This document shows, piece after piece, positions 8,869 through 17,745 of a stretch of 64,000 nt of DNA. The stretch's first letter is position 1. Every line of letters begins with the position of its first letter. Position numbers and translations under genes: made by a program. This DNA comes from Pararhizobium sp. (GTDB taxonomy: Bacteria; Pseudomonadota; Alphaproteobacteria; Rhizobiales; Rhizobiaceae). A model generated the notes under the pieces. The model saw nothing but the letters and a program-made list of their open reading frames with translations, had not been told where the DNA came from and made no database searches. The stretch is from the NCBI GenBank assembly GCA_030655075.1, contig JAURWE010000131.1, positions 124,001 through 188,000 of the forward strand. Direction: 5' to 3'.

Positions 8869-10095
8869 TTAGGCTGCCTTGGCCAGTTCCGAAGCGATGA
8901 GATCGCCGAGCCGTGACATGCCTGTATCGATCATCGCCTCATTGGCGCAGGAGAAGCTGAGGCGCAGCGTGTTGGCACCGGAACTGTCGGCATGGAACGC
9001 CTGACCGGGCACGAAGGCCACCTTGGCCGTTTCCAGCGACTTGGCCAAAAGGTCGGCACCGTTCATGCCGGTCGGCAGCGTCACCCAGACGAACATGCCT
9101 CCCTCGGGCTTCGTCCAGCTCACGCCCTGAGGCATGTATTTCGCCAGTGCCGCCAGCAGGCAGTCGCGGCGCAGCCGGTAGGTGGCGTGGATCTTGGCGA
9201 CCTGCGCATCGAAACCGCGCTCGGCCACATGGCAGATCGCCATCTGGTTGATGGTCGAGGAGTGCAGGTCGGCCGCCTGTTTCATCAGAACGAGCTTGCG
9301 GACGACCTGGGCATTGGCGACGATGAATCCGACGCGCAGGCCCGGCGCCAGCGTTTTCGAGAAGCTGCCGCAATAGATCGTCCGCGTCTGCTCGATGCCG
9401 CCCTTGCGCTCGATTTCCAGCGCCAGGATCGGCGGCACCGGCTCGCCGTCGTAGCGCAGCGACTGATAAGCGGCGTCTTCAATGATGGCGATGTCCATCT
9501 CGTCGGCCATGTCGATCAGCTTTTCGCGCGCCGGACGATCGACCGTCTCGCCGGTCGGGTTGGCGAAATCAGCCGAGAGATAGGCAAACTTGACTGCACC
9601 GCCGGCCTCGGCCGCCGTCTGGCGGTAGGCCTCGGGCGTGCGATTGCCGCCGGGCGTCAACTGGTCATAGGTCGGCTCATAGGCGTTGAAGGCCTGCAGC
9701 GCACCGAGATAGGTTGGCCAGGTGACCAGCGCCGTATCGTTCGGCGACAGGAAGAGCTTGCCGAGATAATCGAGCCCCTGCTGCGAACCCGAAACGATGA
9801 AGACGTTTTCCAGATCGCACGGAACGCCGATCCTGGCCATCTGCTGCACCAGCCATTCGCGCAGCGGCCTGTAGCCTTCGCTGACCGAATATTGCAGGGC
9901 GGCCGAAGCACCCGCGCCGCTGAGAATATCCGCATAGGCCGCCTGAAACGCCTCGTTGGGAAACAGCGCCGGGTCGGGAATGCCACCGGCGAAAGAAATG
10001 ATGTCCGGCCGCTCCAACAGTTTCAGCAGTTCACGGATTTCGGATGCCTTCATACGCGTTGCGCGCGTGGCAAAGATGCTTTCCCAATTCAGCAC
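8869..10095 (-). CDS. PLP-dependent aminotransferase, class I/II (2-aminoadipate aminotransferase-like)
   Basis: 408 residues from a GTG at 10095, preceded by GAGGAAA at 7 bases; a longer frame to 10134 lacks a good site. The type I fold landmarks are SFAGGIPDPALFP (substrate arm), VSGSQQGLDYLGK (cofactor phosphate region), FANPTGETV, the aspartate in IIEDAAYQSLRYDG, and the Schiff-base lysine in YCGSFSKTLAPGLRVG. There is no N-terminal GntR helix-turn-helix, so it is the free-standing LysN/2-aminoadipate type. It converges on the RocB-like gene with 6 bases between stops. The precise amino donor is unknown. Confidence 0.85.
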   Translation of the reverse strand: MLNWESIFATRATRMKASEIRELLKLLERPDIISFAGGIPDPALFPNEAFQAAYADILSGAGASAALQYSVSEGYRPLREWLVQQMARIGVPCDLENVFIVSGSQQGLDYLGKLFLSPNDTALVTWPTYLGALQAFNAYEPTYDQLTPGGNRTPEAYRQTAAEAGGAVKFAYLSADFANPTGETVDRPAREKLIDMADEMDIAIIEDAAYQSLRYDGEPVPPILALEIERKGGIEQTRTIYCGSFSKTLAPGLRVGFIVANAQVVRKLVLMKQAADLHSSTINQMAICHVAERGFDAQVAKIHATYRLRRDCLLAALAKYMPQGVSWTKPEGGMFVWVTLPTGMNGADLLAKSLETAKVAFVPGQAFHADSSGANTLRLSFSCANEAMIDTGMSRLGDLIASELAKAA

Positions 10096-10223
10096 GGGGT
10101 TTCCTCGGTCTTGTTGTTTCCAAGACCACACCACGGATGCGAATTTAAGTCAACAATACTGACATATATTCCCGGCATCTTTCCGGCGAAATCCGCCGGA
10201 ATCTCACCGTTTGCGCAGGGCGC

Positions 10224-12785
10224 TCACATTTTGGTAACGACGTCCGCAAGCAGGCTCGACATGCTCTCGATCGTGTAGGGCTTCTGCAGGATCGGTGCCT
10301 TGGCATGGACCTCCGAGCGGCTGAGCGTATCGCCATAACCCGTTGCGAAGATGAAGGGCGTGCCGTCGCGGACCAGCCGGTCGGCGACGGCAAAGCTCAT
10401 TTCTTCGCCCAGATTGACGTCGAGAATGCCAAAATCGAACGCGCCGGTGCCGATAGCATGCAGCGCATCCGCAACCGTGCTTGCCGTCACCACGGAGGCC
10501 GCACCGAGACGGTGCACGATGTCCTCGCCGTCCATCGCGATGATGAGATTGTCTTCCACCAGCAGGACGCGTTTGCCCTTCAGCGGTTCTTCGATCAGGG
10601 AATCCGGCCGCTGTCTTGCCACCTTCGGCCCCGCAAGGCTGCCGATGCCCGGCTCGGGAAAGGTCACGTGCTGCGCCGGAATGACGAACCGCGCCTTGAG
10701 ACCGGACGGCTCGAACAGCACCTCCGCTTCGCCTTTCAGGTCATAGGGGATCGAGCGCTTGATGATCGTCGTGCCAAAGCCTTGGCGCTGCGGCTCCTTC
10801 ACCGGCGGCCCGCCCGTCTCCGACCAGTGGATGACCAGCGGCTGTCCGGGTTCGCTTTCCCAGCGCACCTCGACCGTGCCGCTCTCGGACAGGCTGCCGT
10901 ATTTGGCGCTGTTGGTCATCAGTTCGTGGAACACCAGCGCGGTGGTCGAGAAAGCCGGCGGCGACAGCAGCACGTCATGCCCGGACAGAACAACCCGCGC
11001 CGCCGCCTTGCCGAGATAGGCAGCGGCCTCGGTGTCGAGCAGGGTGCGCAACGGCGCTGGCGTCCAGTTGTCGCGGGTAATCTGGTCATGGGCGCGGGCC
11101 AGCGACTGCACGCGGCCTTCGATATGGGCAATGTAATCGTCGACTGTGGTGCTCGATGCGCGTGTCCGGCGAACGAGGCCGCTGATCAGGCTGAGAATGT
11201 TTCGGACCCGGTGGTTGAGTTCGGCGATCAGCAGTTCCTGGCGCTCATGCGCCTGCAGGCGCACGGCGCTGGCATCGTCGGTCAGCCGCAAAACCACCTC
11301 GATCAGCGTCACCCGGATCGTTTCTGCCACGCGCAGTTCCGCCGCCGTGAACGGCAGGGAGCGCCCTCGCACCAGCTCCGACCATGCTTCGAAACTCTTG
11401 CGCGGCGTCAGCCTCGGACCGTTCGGTCCGTATTCAACGGGCTTGTGTGGGTCGCCCGCCCAGCGCACGGTGCGAATGATTTCCTGCCGGAACAACACGA
11501 CGTAGTCGCGCGGCGAGCGCGAAATCGGAATGGCGAGAAAGCCGGCCGTCGCGCTGTCGGTTACGTCCGATGCGAGAAAACCCGAGAGGTGGTCGGTGGC
11601 AAAAATCTTGCCGGCCGCATTGCGGTTCAGGCCTTTGACCAGCGTTGCAAAACCATCCTCGTCAGGTGTAAGGCCGACCAGCGACAGTTGCCCATTGACC
11701 CAGACCCCGATCCCGTCTGCCGGAATGACATCAGCAAGCGCATCGACCAGCCAGGCCGGATCGGTGAGCAGCGTCGAATTGTCGGCAACCGATGTCAGCA
11801 ACTGGTCGGCGATCCGGCGGGTCCGTGTTTCATAGTCGAGCGCCAGCCGCCGCTGCCGGCTTTCCAGCCGCGAAGCGAACATCTGGCCGAACAGTTCGGC
11901 CGTCGAGCGCCGCTCGAACGACGGCAGCCGGGCGCTGTAGTGATGGCAGGCAAACAGTCCCCAGAGCTTGCCCTCGACGACGATCGAGATCGACAGCGAT
12001 GCACCGACGCCCATGTTGCGCAGATATTCGATATGGATCGGCGAGACGGACCGCAGGATCGACATGGAGAGATCGAGCGGCCGGCCGTATTCGTCGACCC
12101 CAGGCACGATGCCGACCGGCTCGGCGTCGATATCGGCGATGATGCGGAAGAGATTGCGCAGGTAAAGCGCCCGCGCCTGCACGGGAATGTCGGAGGCCGG
12201 ATAATGCAGACCCATGAACGAGCCTATCCCCGCCTTTGCCGCTTCCGCGACCACCTCGCCTGCCCCTTCCTCATCGAAGCGATAGACCATGACGCGATCG
12301 AAGCCCGTCAGCGCGCGGGCCTGCCTCGCGCCTTCGCGGAAAAATGCCTCCATGGTCTGGGCCTGATCCAGACGCCCCATGATGCCGCGGATGGAATTGA
12401 TGCCGACATTGTCCCTGTCGGTCTGCGACCGCTCCGCTTCCAGCACGATCGTGCCATCCGAAATATGCAGCGCCACATCGAACGGTTCAGGATCGCTGCC
12501 GAAGCGGATGCCGAAAATGCGCTCCAGCGCGTCGGGCCCGCGCACCAGCGTCAAATGGTTGCGGATGGTATGCAGTGCTTCGGCACCGGTGACATCGCCC
12601 AGATGCCGGCCGATGAGGGCCAGGGGCTCGATGCCGGTAAATTCCGCCGCATTCGCCGAGGCGCGCGATATCAGCCAGTCCGACGACACCGCCAAAAGAA
12701 AACCGAACGGCTGAACGGACCCCAGCTGATGGATGGGCTCCCGGTCGCAATTGGTCAGATCGACCTTGGTTACCAGATCATTCAC
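10224..12785 (-). CDS. bphP: Bacteriophytochrome, PAS-GAF-PHY-HWE histidine kinase with C-terminal receiver
   Basis: 853 residues. It has the biliverdin-attachment cysteine at residue 13 (LTNCDREPIH), a PAS domain, a GAF domain with YPASDIPVQARAL (the DIP motif), a PHY domain with the tongue motif PRKSF, and an HWE-type kinase whose phospho-acceptor is in LNHRVRN (His about 525). The C-terminal receiver starts at KRVLLVEDN, with its phospho-acceptor Asp near 789 (ILDVNLG). Cys13 with an HWE kinase plus receiver is the architecture of Agrobacterium Agp2, a bathy phytochrome, so far-red sensing is plausible but inferred. The start is GTG and overlaps the heme oxygenase stop (GTGA), so the chromophore enzyme and apoprotein are coupled. 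Confidence 0.93.
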   Translation of the reverse strand: MNDLVTKVDLTNCDREPIHQLGSVQPFGFLLAVSSDWLISRASANAAEFTGIEPLALIGRHLGDVTGAEALHTIRNHLTLVRGPDALERIFGIRFGSDPEPFDVALHISDGTIVLEAERSQTDRDNVGINSIRGIMGRLDQAQTMEAFFREGARQARALTGFDRVMVYRFDEEGAGEVVAEAAKAGIGSFMGLHYPASDIPVQARALYLRNLFRIIADIDAEPVGIVPGVDEYGRPLDLSMSILRSVSPIHIEYLRNMGVGASLSISIVVEGKLWGLFACHHYSARLPSFERRSTAELFGQMFASRLESRQRRLALDYETRTRRIADQLLTSVADNSTLLTDPAWLVDALADVIPADGIGVWVNGQLSLVGLTPDEDGFATLVKGLNRNAAGKIFATDHLSGFLASDVTDSATAGFLAIPISRSPRDYVVLFRQEIIRTVRWAGDPHKPVEYGPNGPRLTPRKSFEAWSELVRGRSLPFTAAELRVAETIRVTLIEVVLRLTDDASAVRLQAHERQELLIAELNHRVRNILSLISGLVRRTRASSTTVDDYIAHIEGRVQSLARAHDQITRDNWTPAPLRTLLDTEAAAYLGKAAARVVLSGHDVLLSPPAFSTTALVFHELMTNSAKYGSLSESGTVEVRWESEPGQPLVIHWSETGGPPVKEPQRQGFGTTIIKRSIPYDLKGEAEVLFEPSGLKARFVIPAQHVTFPEPGIGSLAGPKVARQRPDSLIEEPLKGKRVLLVEDNLIIAMDGEDIVHRLGAASVVTASTVADALHAIGTGAFDFGILDVNLGEEMSFAVADRLVRDGTPFIFATGYGDTLSRSEVHAKAPILQKPYTIESMSSLLADVVTKM

Positions 12786-13375
12786 GAAACACGCTGCTCC
12801 AGCTCAGCTCTTGCAGCCACCTCGAACAGGTTGAAAACACTGCGTGCGGCTTCGACTGCATCCTCGCTACGGTGGCAGATATGTCTGTCGAGCGCATCCA
12901 TGAAAAGCTTCATCGAACCTTTTGGCCCCTGCATGCCGAGATAACGCGACGGCAGCCCTGCACCGACCGAGCGCGCCAGCATTGCACCACCCATCTTGGA
13001 GCCTTCCAGAACGTAGGCAGCGCCCCACAGCTGGTCGGGACCGGCAAATGCCCGCACGGCGGCAGGCGGCGGCAGCTCGATATCGAGGGCGTCCATGTCG
13101 GCAAGAAGCGCCTCGCGCCGCCGCCTCGCGGGCCAATCCGGCAGGATGCTTCCAATGCCGCCGCGCTCGAGCGCCAGCTCCATGGCAGGCAAAACGCGTG
13201 CATGTGCAGACAGGAAGTGCCGGTAATCGGCGCGATCGGAGAGATCGAAGCGGCCGTAGGCGGCATCGACCCGCTCATGAAACGAGCCGGTAGCGCTGCG
13301 AAGCAGAGTGCGAAGTGTCATGAAAATATTCGTCCGATCCGGCAACCGCCTGCTCGATTCCACCTGTGGATTCAT
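12782..13375 (-). CDS. bphO: Biliverdin-producing heme oxygenase (BphO)
   Basis: 197 residues. Heme oxygenases open heme to biliverdin IX, CO and iron, and biliverdin is the chromophore of the phytochrome encoded immediately downstream. The proximal heme-ligand histidine sits in GSFHERVDA (His33), and the distal-side glycine-containing helix is around LEGSKMGGAMLARS. The first gene of a two-gene operon, it overlaps bphP by 4 bases. The start at 13375 has a modest AGG site; an internal ATG at 13321 (MTLRTLLRS), 18 codons in, starts where homologous domains begin and is an alternative. Confidence 0.9.
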   Translation of the reverse strand: MNPQVESSRRLPDRTNIFMTLRTLLRSATGSFHERVDAAYGRFDLSDRADYRHFLSAHARVLPAMELALERGGIGSILPDWPARRRREALLADMDALDIELPPPAAVRAFAGPDQLWGAAYVLEGSKMGGAMLARSVGAGLPSRYLGMQGPKGSMKLFMDALDRHICHRSEDAVEAARSVFNLFEVAARAELEQRVS

Positions 13376-13580
13376 GCGCCTAAACTAGCGCGGCGATCTC
13401 ACCCTTCCATAGCCCGGCAGACAAAATAGCACAGCATCGTGTCGTTTTCTGCCCCCGCAGGCCCTGTTCGGAATGGTGCAGCGCACTAGCTTTTGTGCCG
13501 TGGTTCTAATCAATTCATTTGAAATTCAGGCCGCCTCCGGATGATAGTGGGCATCGGCGCGGCACAAGGAGAGTGTGTGC

Positions 13581-15665
13581 ATGGGAAATACCGCAGGTGG
13601 ATGGACGATTGAGCCGGGTAATTTCGAAGAGCTCGGCGCCGTCTGGGATGGACACGGCACCAATGTTGCAATTTTTTCCGCCTATGCCGAGCGGGTGGAG
13701 CTCTGCCTGTTCGACGACAGCGGCAAAAACGAAATCGCCCGCCTGACGCTGCCCGAATACACCAACGAGATCTGGCACGGTTATGTCCCAGGCCTGAAAC
13801 CCGGCGCACTCTACGGCTTCCGCGTCCATGGCCCGTTCGATCCGGAAAACGGCCACCGCTTCAATTCCAACAAGCTGTTGATCGATCCCTACGCAAGGGA
13901 ACTGGCCGGAACCGTCGACTGGTCGCCGGCGCATTTCGGCTATATTGCCGAAAGCGAGGACAAGGATCTGTCCTTCAACACCGAAGACAGCGCTGCCTTC
14001 ATGCCGAAATGCCGGATCATCGATCCCGCCTATGACTGGGGCAACGACCGGCGGCCGAACATTCCCTGGTCGAAGACCATCTTCTATGAAACCCACGTCA
14101 AGGGCTTCAGCAAGCTGCATCCGGCCGTTCCCGAAGCCATCCGGGGAACATTCGAGGGCATGGGCCATGACGCTATCGTCGGCTATATCAAGGACCTCGG
14201 CATAACGTCGGTCGAGCTCATGCCGATCCACGAATTTCCCGACGATGATTTCCTGTTGAAGAAGGGCCTGAGGAATTTCTGGGGCTACAACACGCTTGGC
14301 TTCTTCGCCCCGGCACAGCGCTACTATGGCCCGCGCGGCATCTCCGGCTTCCGCGACATGGTGCGCGCCTTCCACGATGCCGGCATCGAGGTCATTCTCG
14401 ACGTGGTCTACAACCATACGGCCGAAGGCAACGAGATGGGGCCGACGCTGTCCTTCAAGGGCATCGACAATCTCTCCTACTACCGCACCCTTCCCGACCA
14501 GCACCGCTATTACATCAACGATACCGGCACCGGAAACACCGTCAACACCTCGCACCCGCGCGTGCTGCAGATGGTGACGGATTCGCTGCGCTACTGGGTC
14601 GAGCACATGCACATCGACGGTTTCCGCTTCGATCTGGGCACCATTCTCGGCCGCGAGCCGGAAGGGTTCGACCAGCGCAGCGGCTTCTTCGATGCCGTCG
14701 GCCAGGACCCGGTCCTCTCCAAGGTCAAGCTGGTGGGCGAGCCCTGGGACATCGGTCCCGGCGGCTATCAGGTCGGCGGCTTTCCGCCCGGCTGGGCCGA
14801 ATGGAACGACAAGTACCGCGACCGGGTGCGTGACTACTGGAAGGGCGACATCGGCACCGAGCCGGATTTCGCCGCCCGCCTGCTCGGCTCCGGCGACATC
14901 TACGACAAGCGCGGCCGCCGCCCCTGGTCGACCGTCAACTTCATTTCCGCCCATGACGGTTTTACCCTCAACGATCTCGTCTCCTACAACGAGAAACACA
15001 ATGACGATAATGGCGAGAACAACCGCGACGGCCACGGCGACAACCGCAGCTCAAATTATGGCGCAGAGGGGCCGACCGAGGACGAGGCCATCAATGCCGT
15101 GCGCGAGCGCCAGAAGCGCAATTTTCTGGCGACGCTGTTCCTCTCGCACGGCACGCCGATGCTGCTTGCCGGCGATGAATTCGGCCGCAGCCAGATGGGC
15201 AACAACAACGGCTATTGCCAGGACAGCGAGATCAGCTGGATCCACTGGGAAGGCACGCCCGAAAGCGGCGAAGGGCTGCGCGACTTCACCCGCCACCTGA
15301 TTGCGCTACGCCACGCCCAGCCATTGGTGCGCCGGGAAAGCTGGCGCGACGGAACGGAGATTCATTGGGTCAGTGCCGACGGCAGCCCGCACATGGATAC
15401 CGACTGGCAGTCGGGCACCGACACGATCCTCGGCGTGCACATGATGCGCAAAGATCTGGACAGTGTCGAAGGCCTGTGGTCCGACGTCCTGATCCTGTTC
15501 AATCCGGACGAGAACGCTGTCGATTTCGTGCTGCCGGAACTCGAAGACAGCCAATGGTCGCTGGAGCTTTTCACCGCACGCGACGCGCAGGACAAAAAGC
15601 TCTGCGCAGGCACCGAGCCTTTCGCCTTGGAGGGTCGCAGCCTGGCGCTGTTTAGCCGAACCTGA
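13581..15665 (+). CDS. glgX: Glycogen debranching enzyme GlgX
   Basis: About 694 residues from the ATG at 13581, which has AGGAG 9 bases upstream; the GTG two codons earlier is too close to that site. GlgX hydrolyses alpha-1,6 branches of phosphorylase-limited glycogen. An N-terminal CBM48-like domain (YGFRVHGPFDPENGHRF) is followed by the GH13 barrel with the nucleophile in GFRFDLG, the acid/base Glu in LVGEPWDIG and the stabilising Asp in FISAHDGFTL. Other glycogen genes (glgA, glgB, glgC, glgP) are not in the window. It stands alone, followed by a strong hairpin. Confidence 0.93.
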   Translation: MGNTAGGWTIEPGNFEELGAVWDGHGTNVAIFSAYAERVELCLFDDSGKNEIARLTLPEYTNEIWHGYVPGLKPGALYGFRVHGPFDPENGHRFNSNKLLIDPYARELAGTVDWSPAHFGYIAESEDKDLSFNTEDSAAFMPKCRIIDPAYDWGNDRRPNIPWSKTIFYETHVKGFSKLHPAVPEAIRGTFEGMGHDAIVGYIKDLGITSVELMPIHEFPDDDFLLKKGLRNFWGYNTLGFFAPAQRYYGPRGISGFRDMVRAFHDAGIEVILDVVYNHTAEGNEMGPTLSFKGIDNLSYYRTLPDQHRYYINDTGTGNTVNTSHPRVLQMVTDSLRYWVEHMHIDGFRFDLGTILGREPEGFDQRSGFFDAVGQDPVLSKVKLVGEPWDIGPGGYQVGGFPPGWAEWNDKYRDRVRDYWKGDIGTEPDFAARLLGSGDIYDKRGRRPWSTVNFISAHDGFTLNDLVSYNEKHNDDNGENNRDGHGDNRSSNYGAEGPTEDEAINAVRERQKRNFLATLFLSHGTPMLLAGDEFGRSQMGNNNGYCQDSEISWIHWEGTPESGEGLRDFTRHLIALRHAQPLVRRESWRDGTEIHWVSADGSPHMDTDWQSGTDTILGVHMMRKDLDSVEGLWSDVLILFNPDENAVDFVLPELEDSQWSLELFTARDAQDKKLCAGTEPFALEGRSLALFSRT

Positions 15666-15680
15666 TGCTCCAGAATCTCC

Positions 15681-15710
15681 GGTTCCGGCCTGGAAGAAAA
15701 GGCCGGAACC
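15681..15710 (+). terminator. Hairpin after glgX
   Basis: A perfect 10-bp inverted repeat, GGTTCCGGCC (15681-15690) and GGCCGGAACC (15701-15710), with an A-rich loop, begins 16 bases after the glgX stop. There is no T run after it, so it is either an atypical terminator or a 3' stabilising hairpin. Confidence 0.5.
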
Positions 15711-15775
15711 AAGAACAGGTCCGCCCGTTACTCATCCGCAATTATGCAGTTCACGACATCGTGCGGAGATTTGAC

Positions 15776-16270
15776 ATGGCCAAAGAAAAGACGCTGGACG
15801 ACCTGTTCCACGACACACTCAAGGATATCTATTACGCCGAACGCAAGATCCTGAAAACGCTGCCGAAGATGGCGCGCGCTGCCACCTCGTCGGATCTGAA
15901 GGCCGCTTTCGAGAAGCACCGCGAGCAGACCGAAGTGCAGATCGAACGCCTGCAGCAGGTGTTTGAAATCATCGGCAAGCGCCCGCAGGCCAAGACTTGT
16001 GACGCCATCGAGGGCATCGTGTCCGAGGGCGAGGATATTATCGAGGAATACAAGGGCACCGAAGCGCTCGACGCCGGTCTGATTTCCTCTGCCCAGGCCG
16101 TCGAACATTATGAAATGACACGTTATGGCACGCTGAAGCGCTGGGCCGAGACGCTCGGCATGAAGGACGCAGCCGCTCTGCTCGATGCGACGCTGCAGGA
16201 AGAAAGCCAGACGGATACGGATCTCACGACGCTCGCCGACATGGCCAATCCCAAAGCCAAGGCTGCCTGA
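15776..16270 (+). CDS. YciE/YciF ferroxidase-like protein (DUF892)
   Basis: 164 residues from the ATG at 15776, with GGAG 8 bases upstream. The sequence is a ferritin-like four-helix bundle: LDDLFHDTLKDIYYAERKI, then AAFEKHREQTEVQIERL with the ExxH-type pattern, and a later VEHYEMTRYGTLKRWA supplying further Glu/His ligands. The family is usually induced by general stress. The call rests on these helices, and activity is inferred from the family. It is followed by an intrinsic terminator. Confidence 0.85.
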   Translation: MAKEKTLDDLFHDTLKDIYYAERKILKTLPKMARAATSSDLKAAFEKHREQTEVQIERLQQVFEIIGKRPQAKTCDAIEGIVSEGEDIIEEYKGTEALDAGLISSAQAVEHYEMTRYGTLKRWAETLGMKDAAALLDATLQEESQTDTDLTTLADMANPKAKAA

Positions 16271-16293
16271 GCATCGATCTCAGTCTAGAGGCG

Positions 16294-16329
16294 AACCGAT
16301 CGGTCCTGCGGGGCCGGTCGGTTTTTTTT
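16294..16329 (+). terminator. Intrinsic terminator of the YciE/YciF gene
   Basis: AACCGATCGG (16294-16303) pairs with CCGGTCGGTT (16314-16323) with one G-T pair, and the stem is followed by an eight-T run (16322-16329). It is 23 bases past the stop codon. Confidence 0.85.
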
Positions 16330-16334
16330 GTGCT

Positions 16335-16433
16335 CTACGCGTGGCCCTGATAGAGGCTGCACAGCACAAGGGCGCCGATGGCCATCAGGATGCCAAGGTC
16401 GAAAAGGGCGAAATGCTCGAAGAAACCTGTCAT
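16335..16433 (-). CDS. 32-residue single-span membrane protein
   Basis: A short frame that automated calls would skip: ATG at 16433, stop at 16335. An AGGAGGA ribosome-binding site sits 7 bases upstream of the ATG, the ideal distance. The product begins MTGFFEHFALFDLGILMAI and ends LVLCSLYQGHA. Residues 8-28 are one continuous hydrophobic helix with a short charged N-terminus (one Glu, one His), typical of small membrane proteins. It lies between the terminators of the YciE/YciF gene and ilvC, so it would be an independent transcript. I do not recognise a family. Confidence 0.6.
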   Translation of the reverse strand: MTGFFEHFALFDLGILMAIGALVLCSLYQGHA

Positions 16434-16580
16434 CGTCATATCCTCCTGAGGTAGAAGATACACCGAGATTCACCTTTCTCCAAGCATTACCTGAAATTCC
16501 AGCCGGAACAATGGCTTGTACTGCATCGCACAAATATTATCGCAAAATTGTGCGAAGCAAAACAGGCGTTTCCTGACAGC

Positions 16581-16612
16581 AAAAAGCCGGGAAGACTTCT
16601 CTCCCCGGCTTT
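16581..16612 (-). terminator. Intrinsic terminator of ilvC
   Basis: AAAGCCGGG (16583-16591) and CCCGGCTTT (16604-16612) form a perfect 9-bp stem, followed on the minus strand by five T (complement of 16581-16585). It lies 45 bases beyond the ilvC stop. Confidence 0.85.
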
Positions 16613-16656
16613 CAAAATCTAAAAATGCTTTCAGGCGGTTGCCGGATCGCTGGAAT

Positions 16657-17676
16657 TTAGTTCTTGGCCTTGTCGACCAGCTGGTTCTTGGCGATCCAAG
16701 GCATCATGCCGCGCAGCTTGGCACCGACTTCTTCGATCTGGTGGTTGTCGTTCATGCGGCGAATGCCCTTGAAGCGAGCGCCGCCGGCGCGGTATTCCTG
16801 CATCCAGTCGGAGGTGAACTTGCCGGTCTGGATATCGGTCAGGACCCGCTTCATCTCGGCCTTTGTCTCGGCCGTGATGATGCGCGGACCGGAGACATAT
16901 TCGCCCCACTCGGCCGTGTTCGAGATCGAGTAGTTCATGTTGGCGATGCCGCCTTCATAAATCAGGTCGACGATGAGCTTGACTTCATGCAGGCACTCGA
17001 AATAGGCCATTTCCGGTGCATAACCGCCTTCGACCAGCGTTTCGAAGCCGGCACGGATCAGCTCGACCAGACCGCCGCACAGAACGACCTGTTCGCCGAA
17101 GAGGTCGGTTTCGCACTCTTCCTTGAAGTTGGTCTCGATGATGCCCGAACGGCCGCCGCCGACGCCGCAGGCGTAGGAGAGAGCGAGGTCGAGCGCGTTG
17201 CCCGATGCGTTCTTGTCAACGGCAACGAGGCAAGGAACGCCGCCGCCCTTCTGGTATTCGCCGCGAACCGTGTGGCCGGGGCCCTTCGGTGCGATCATGA
17301 CGACATCGAGCGTTGCCTTCGGCTCGATGAGGCCGAAGTGGACGTTGAGGCCGTGGGCGAAGGCGATGGCAGCGCCGTCGCGGATGTTCGGTGCGATTTC
17401 GGCCTTGTAGATGTCGGCCTGCAACTCGTCCGGCGTCGCCATCATCAACAGGTCGCCCCACTTGGCAGCGTCGGCAACGGTCATGACCTTGAAGCCGTCA
17501 GCTTCCGCCTTCTTGATCGTCGCCGAACCGGCCTTCAGTGCGATGGCGAGGTTGTTGGCGCCGGAATCCTTCAGGTTCAGCGCGTGCGCGCGGCCCTGGG
17601 AACCGTAACCGACGATAACGACGTTCTTCGACTTGATGAGGTTGAGATCGGCATCACGATCGTAATAGACGCGCAT
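16657..17676 (-). CDS. ilvC: Ketol-acid reductoisomerase
   Basis: 339 residues, exactly the class I length. It converts acetolactate and acetohydroxybutyrate to the dihydroxy acids of valine and isoleucine synthesis, using NADPH and Mg2+. Visible are the dinucleotide motif VVIVGYGSQGRAHALNL (19-35), the region PKGPGHTVRGEY, the metal-binding DLFGEQVVLCGG and the active-site SNTAEWGEYVSGPRI. GGAAGGA precedes the ATG. It is separated from the acetolactate synthase genes (37.5-40 kb), as is normal in rhizobia, and sits downstream of a TetR gene on the same strand with a 69-base gap. Confidence 0.97.
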   Translation of the reverse strand: MRVYYDRDADLNLIKSKNVVIVGYGSQGRAHALNLKDSGANNLAIALKAGSATIKKAEADGFKVMTVADAAKWGDLLMMATPDELQADIYKAEIAPNIRDGAAIAFAHGLNVHFGLIEPKATLDVVMIAPKGPGHTVRGEYQKGGGVPCLVAVDKNASGNALDLALSYACGVGGGRSGIIETNFKEECETDLFGEQVVLCGGLVELIRAGFETLVEGGYAPEMAYFECLHEVKLIVDLIYEGGIANMNYSISNTAEWGEYVSGPRIITAETKAEMKRVLTDIQTGKFTSDWMQEYRAGGARFKGIRRMNDNHQIEEVGAKLRGMMPWIAKNQLVDKAKN

Positions 17677-17745
17677 TTGAATGTCCTTCCCTGTGCTGTC
17701 TGTTTTTAAATCCCGCTGCCCCGGTGTTCTGCCGGTGGCAGCATC

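Noticed and set aside
10305..12944. An 879-codon open frame on the plus strand opposite the phytochrome gene
   Set aside because: It is antisense to clear PAS, GAF, PHY, kinase and receiver motifs. Long antisense frames are expected in GC-rich coding DNA. Its translation shows no family features.
13515..15035. A 506-codon minus-strand frame opposite glgX
   Set aside because: The glgX catalytic motifs are on the plus strand with a good ribosome-binding site; the antisense product is low-complexity Val/Ala/Asp-rich.
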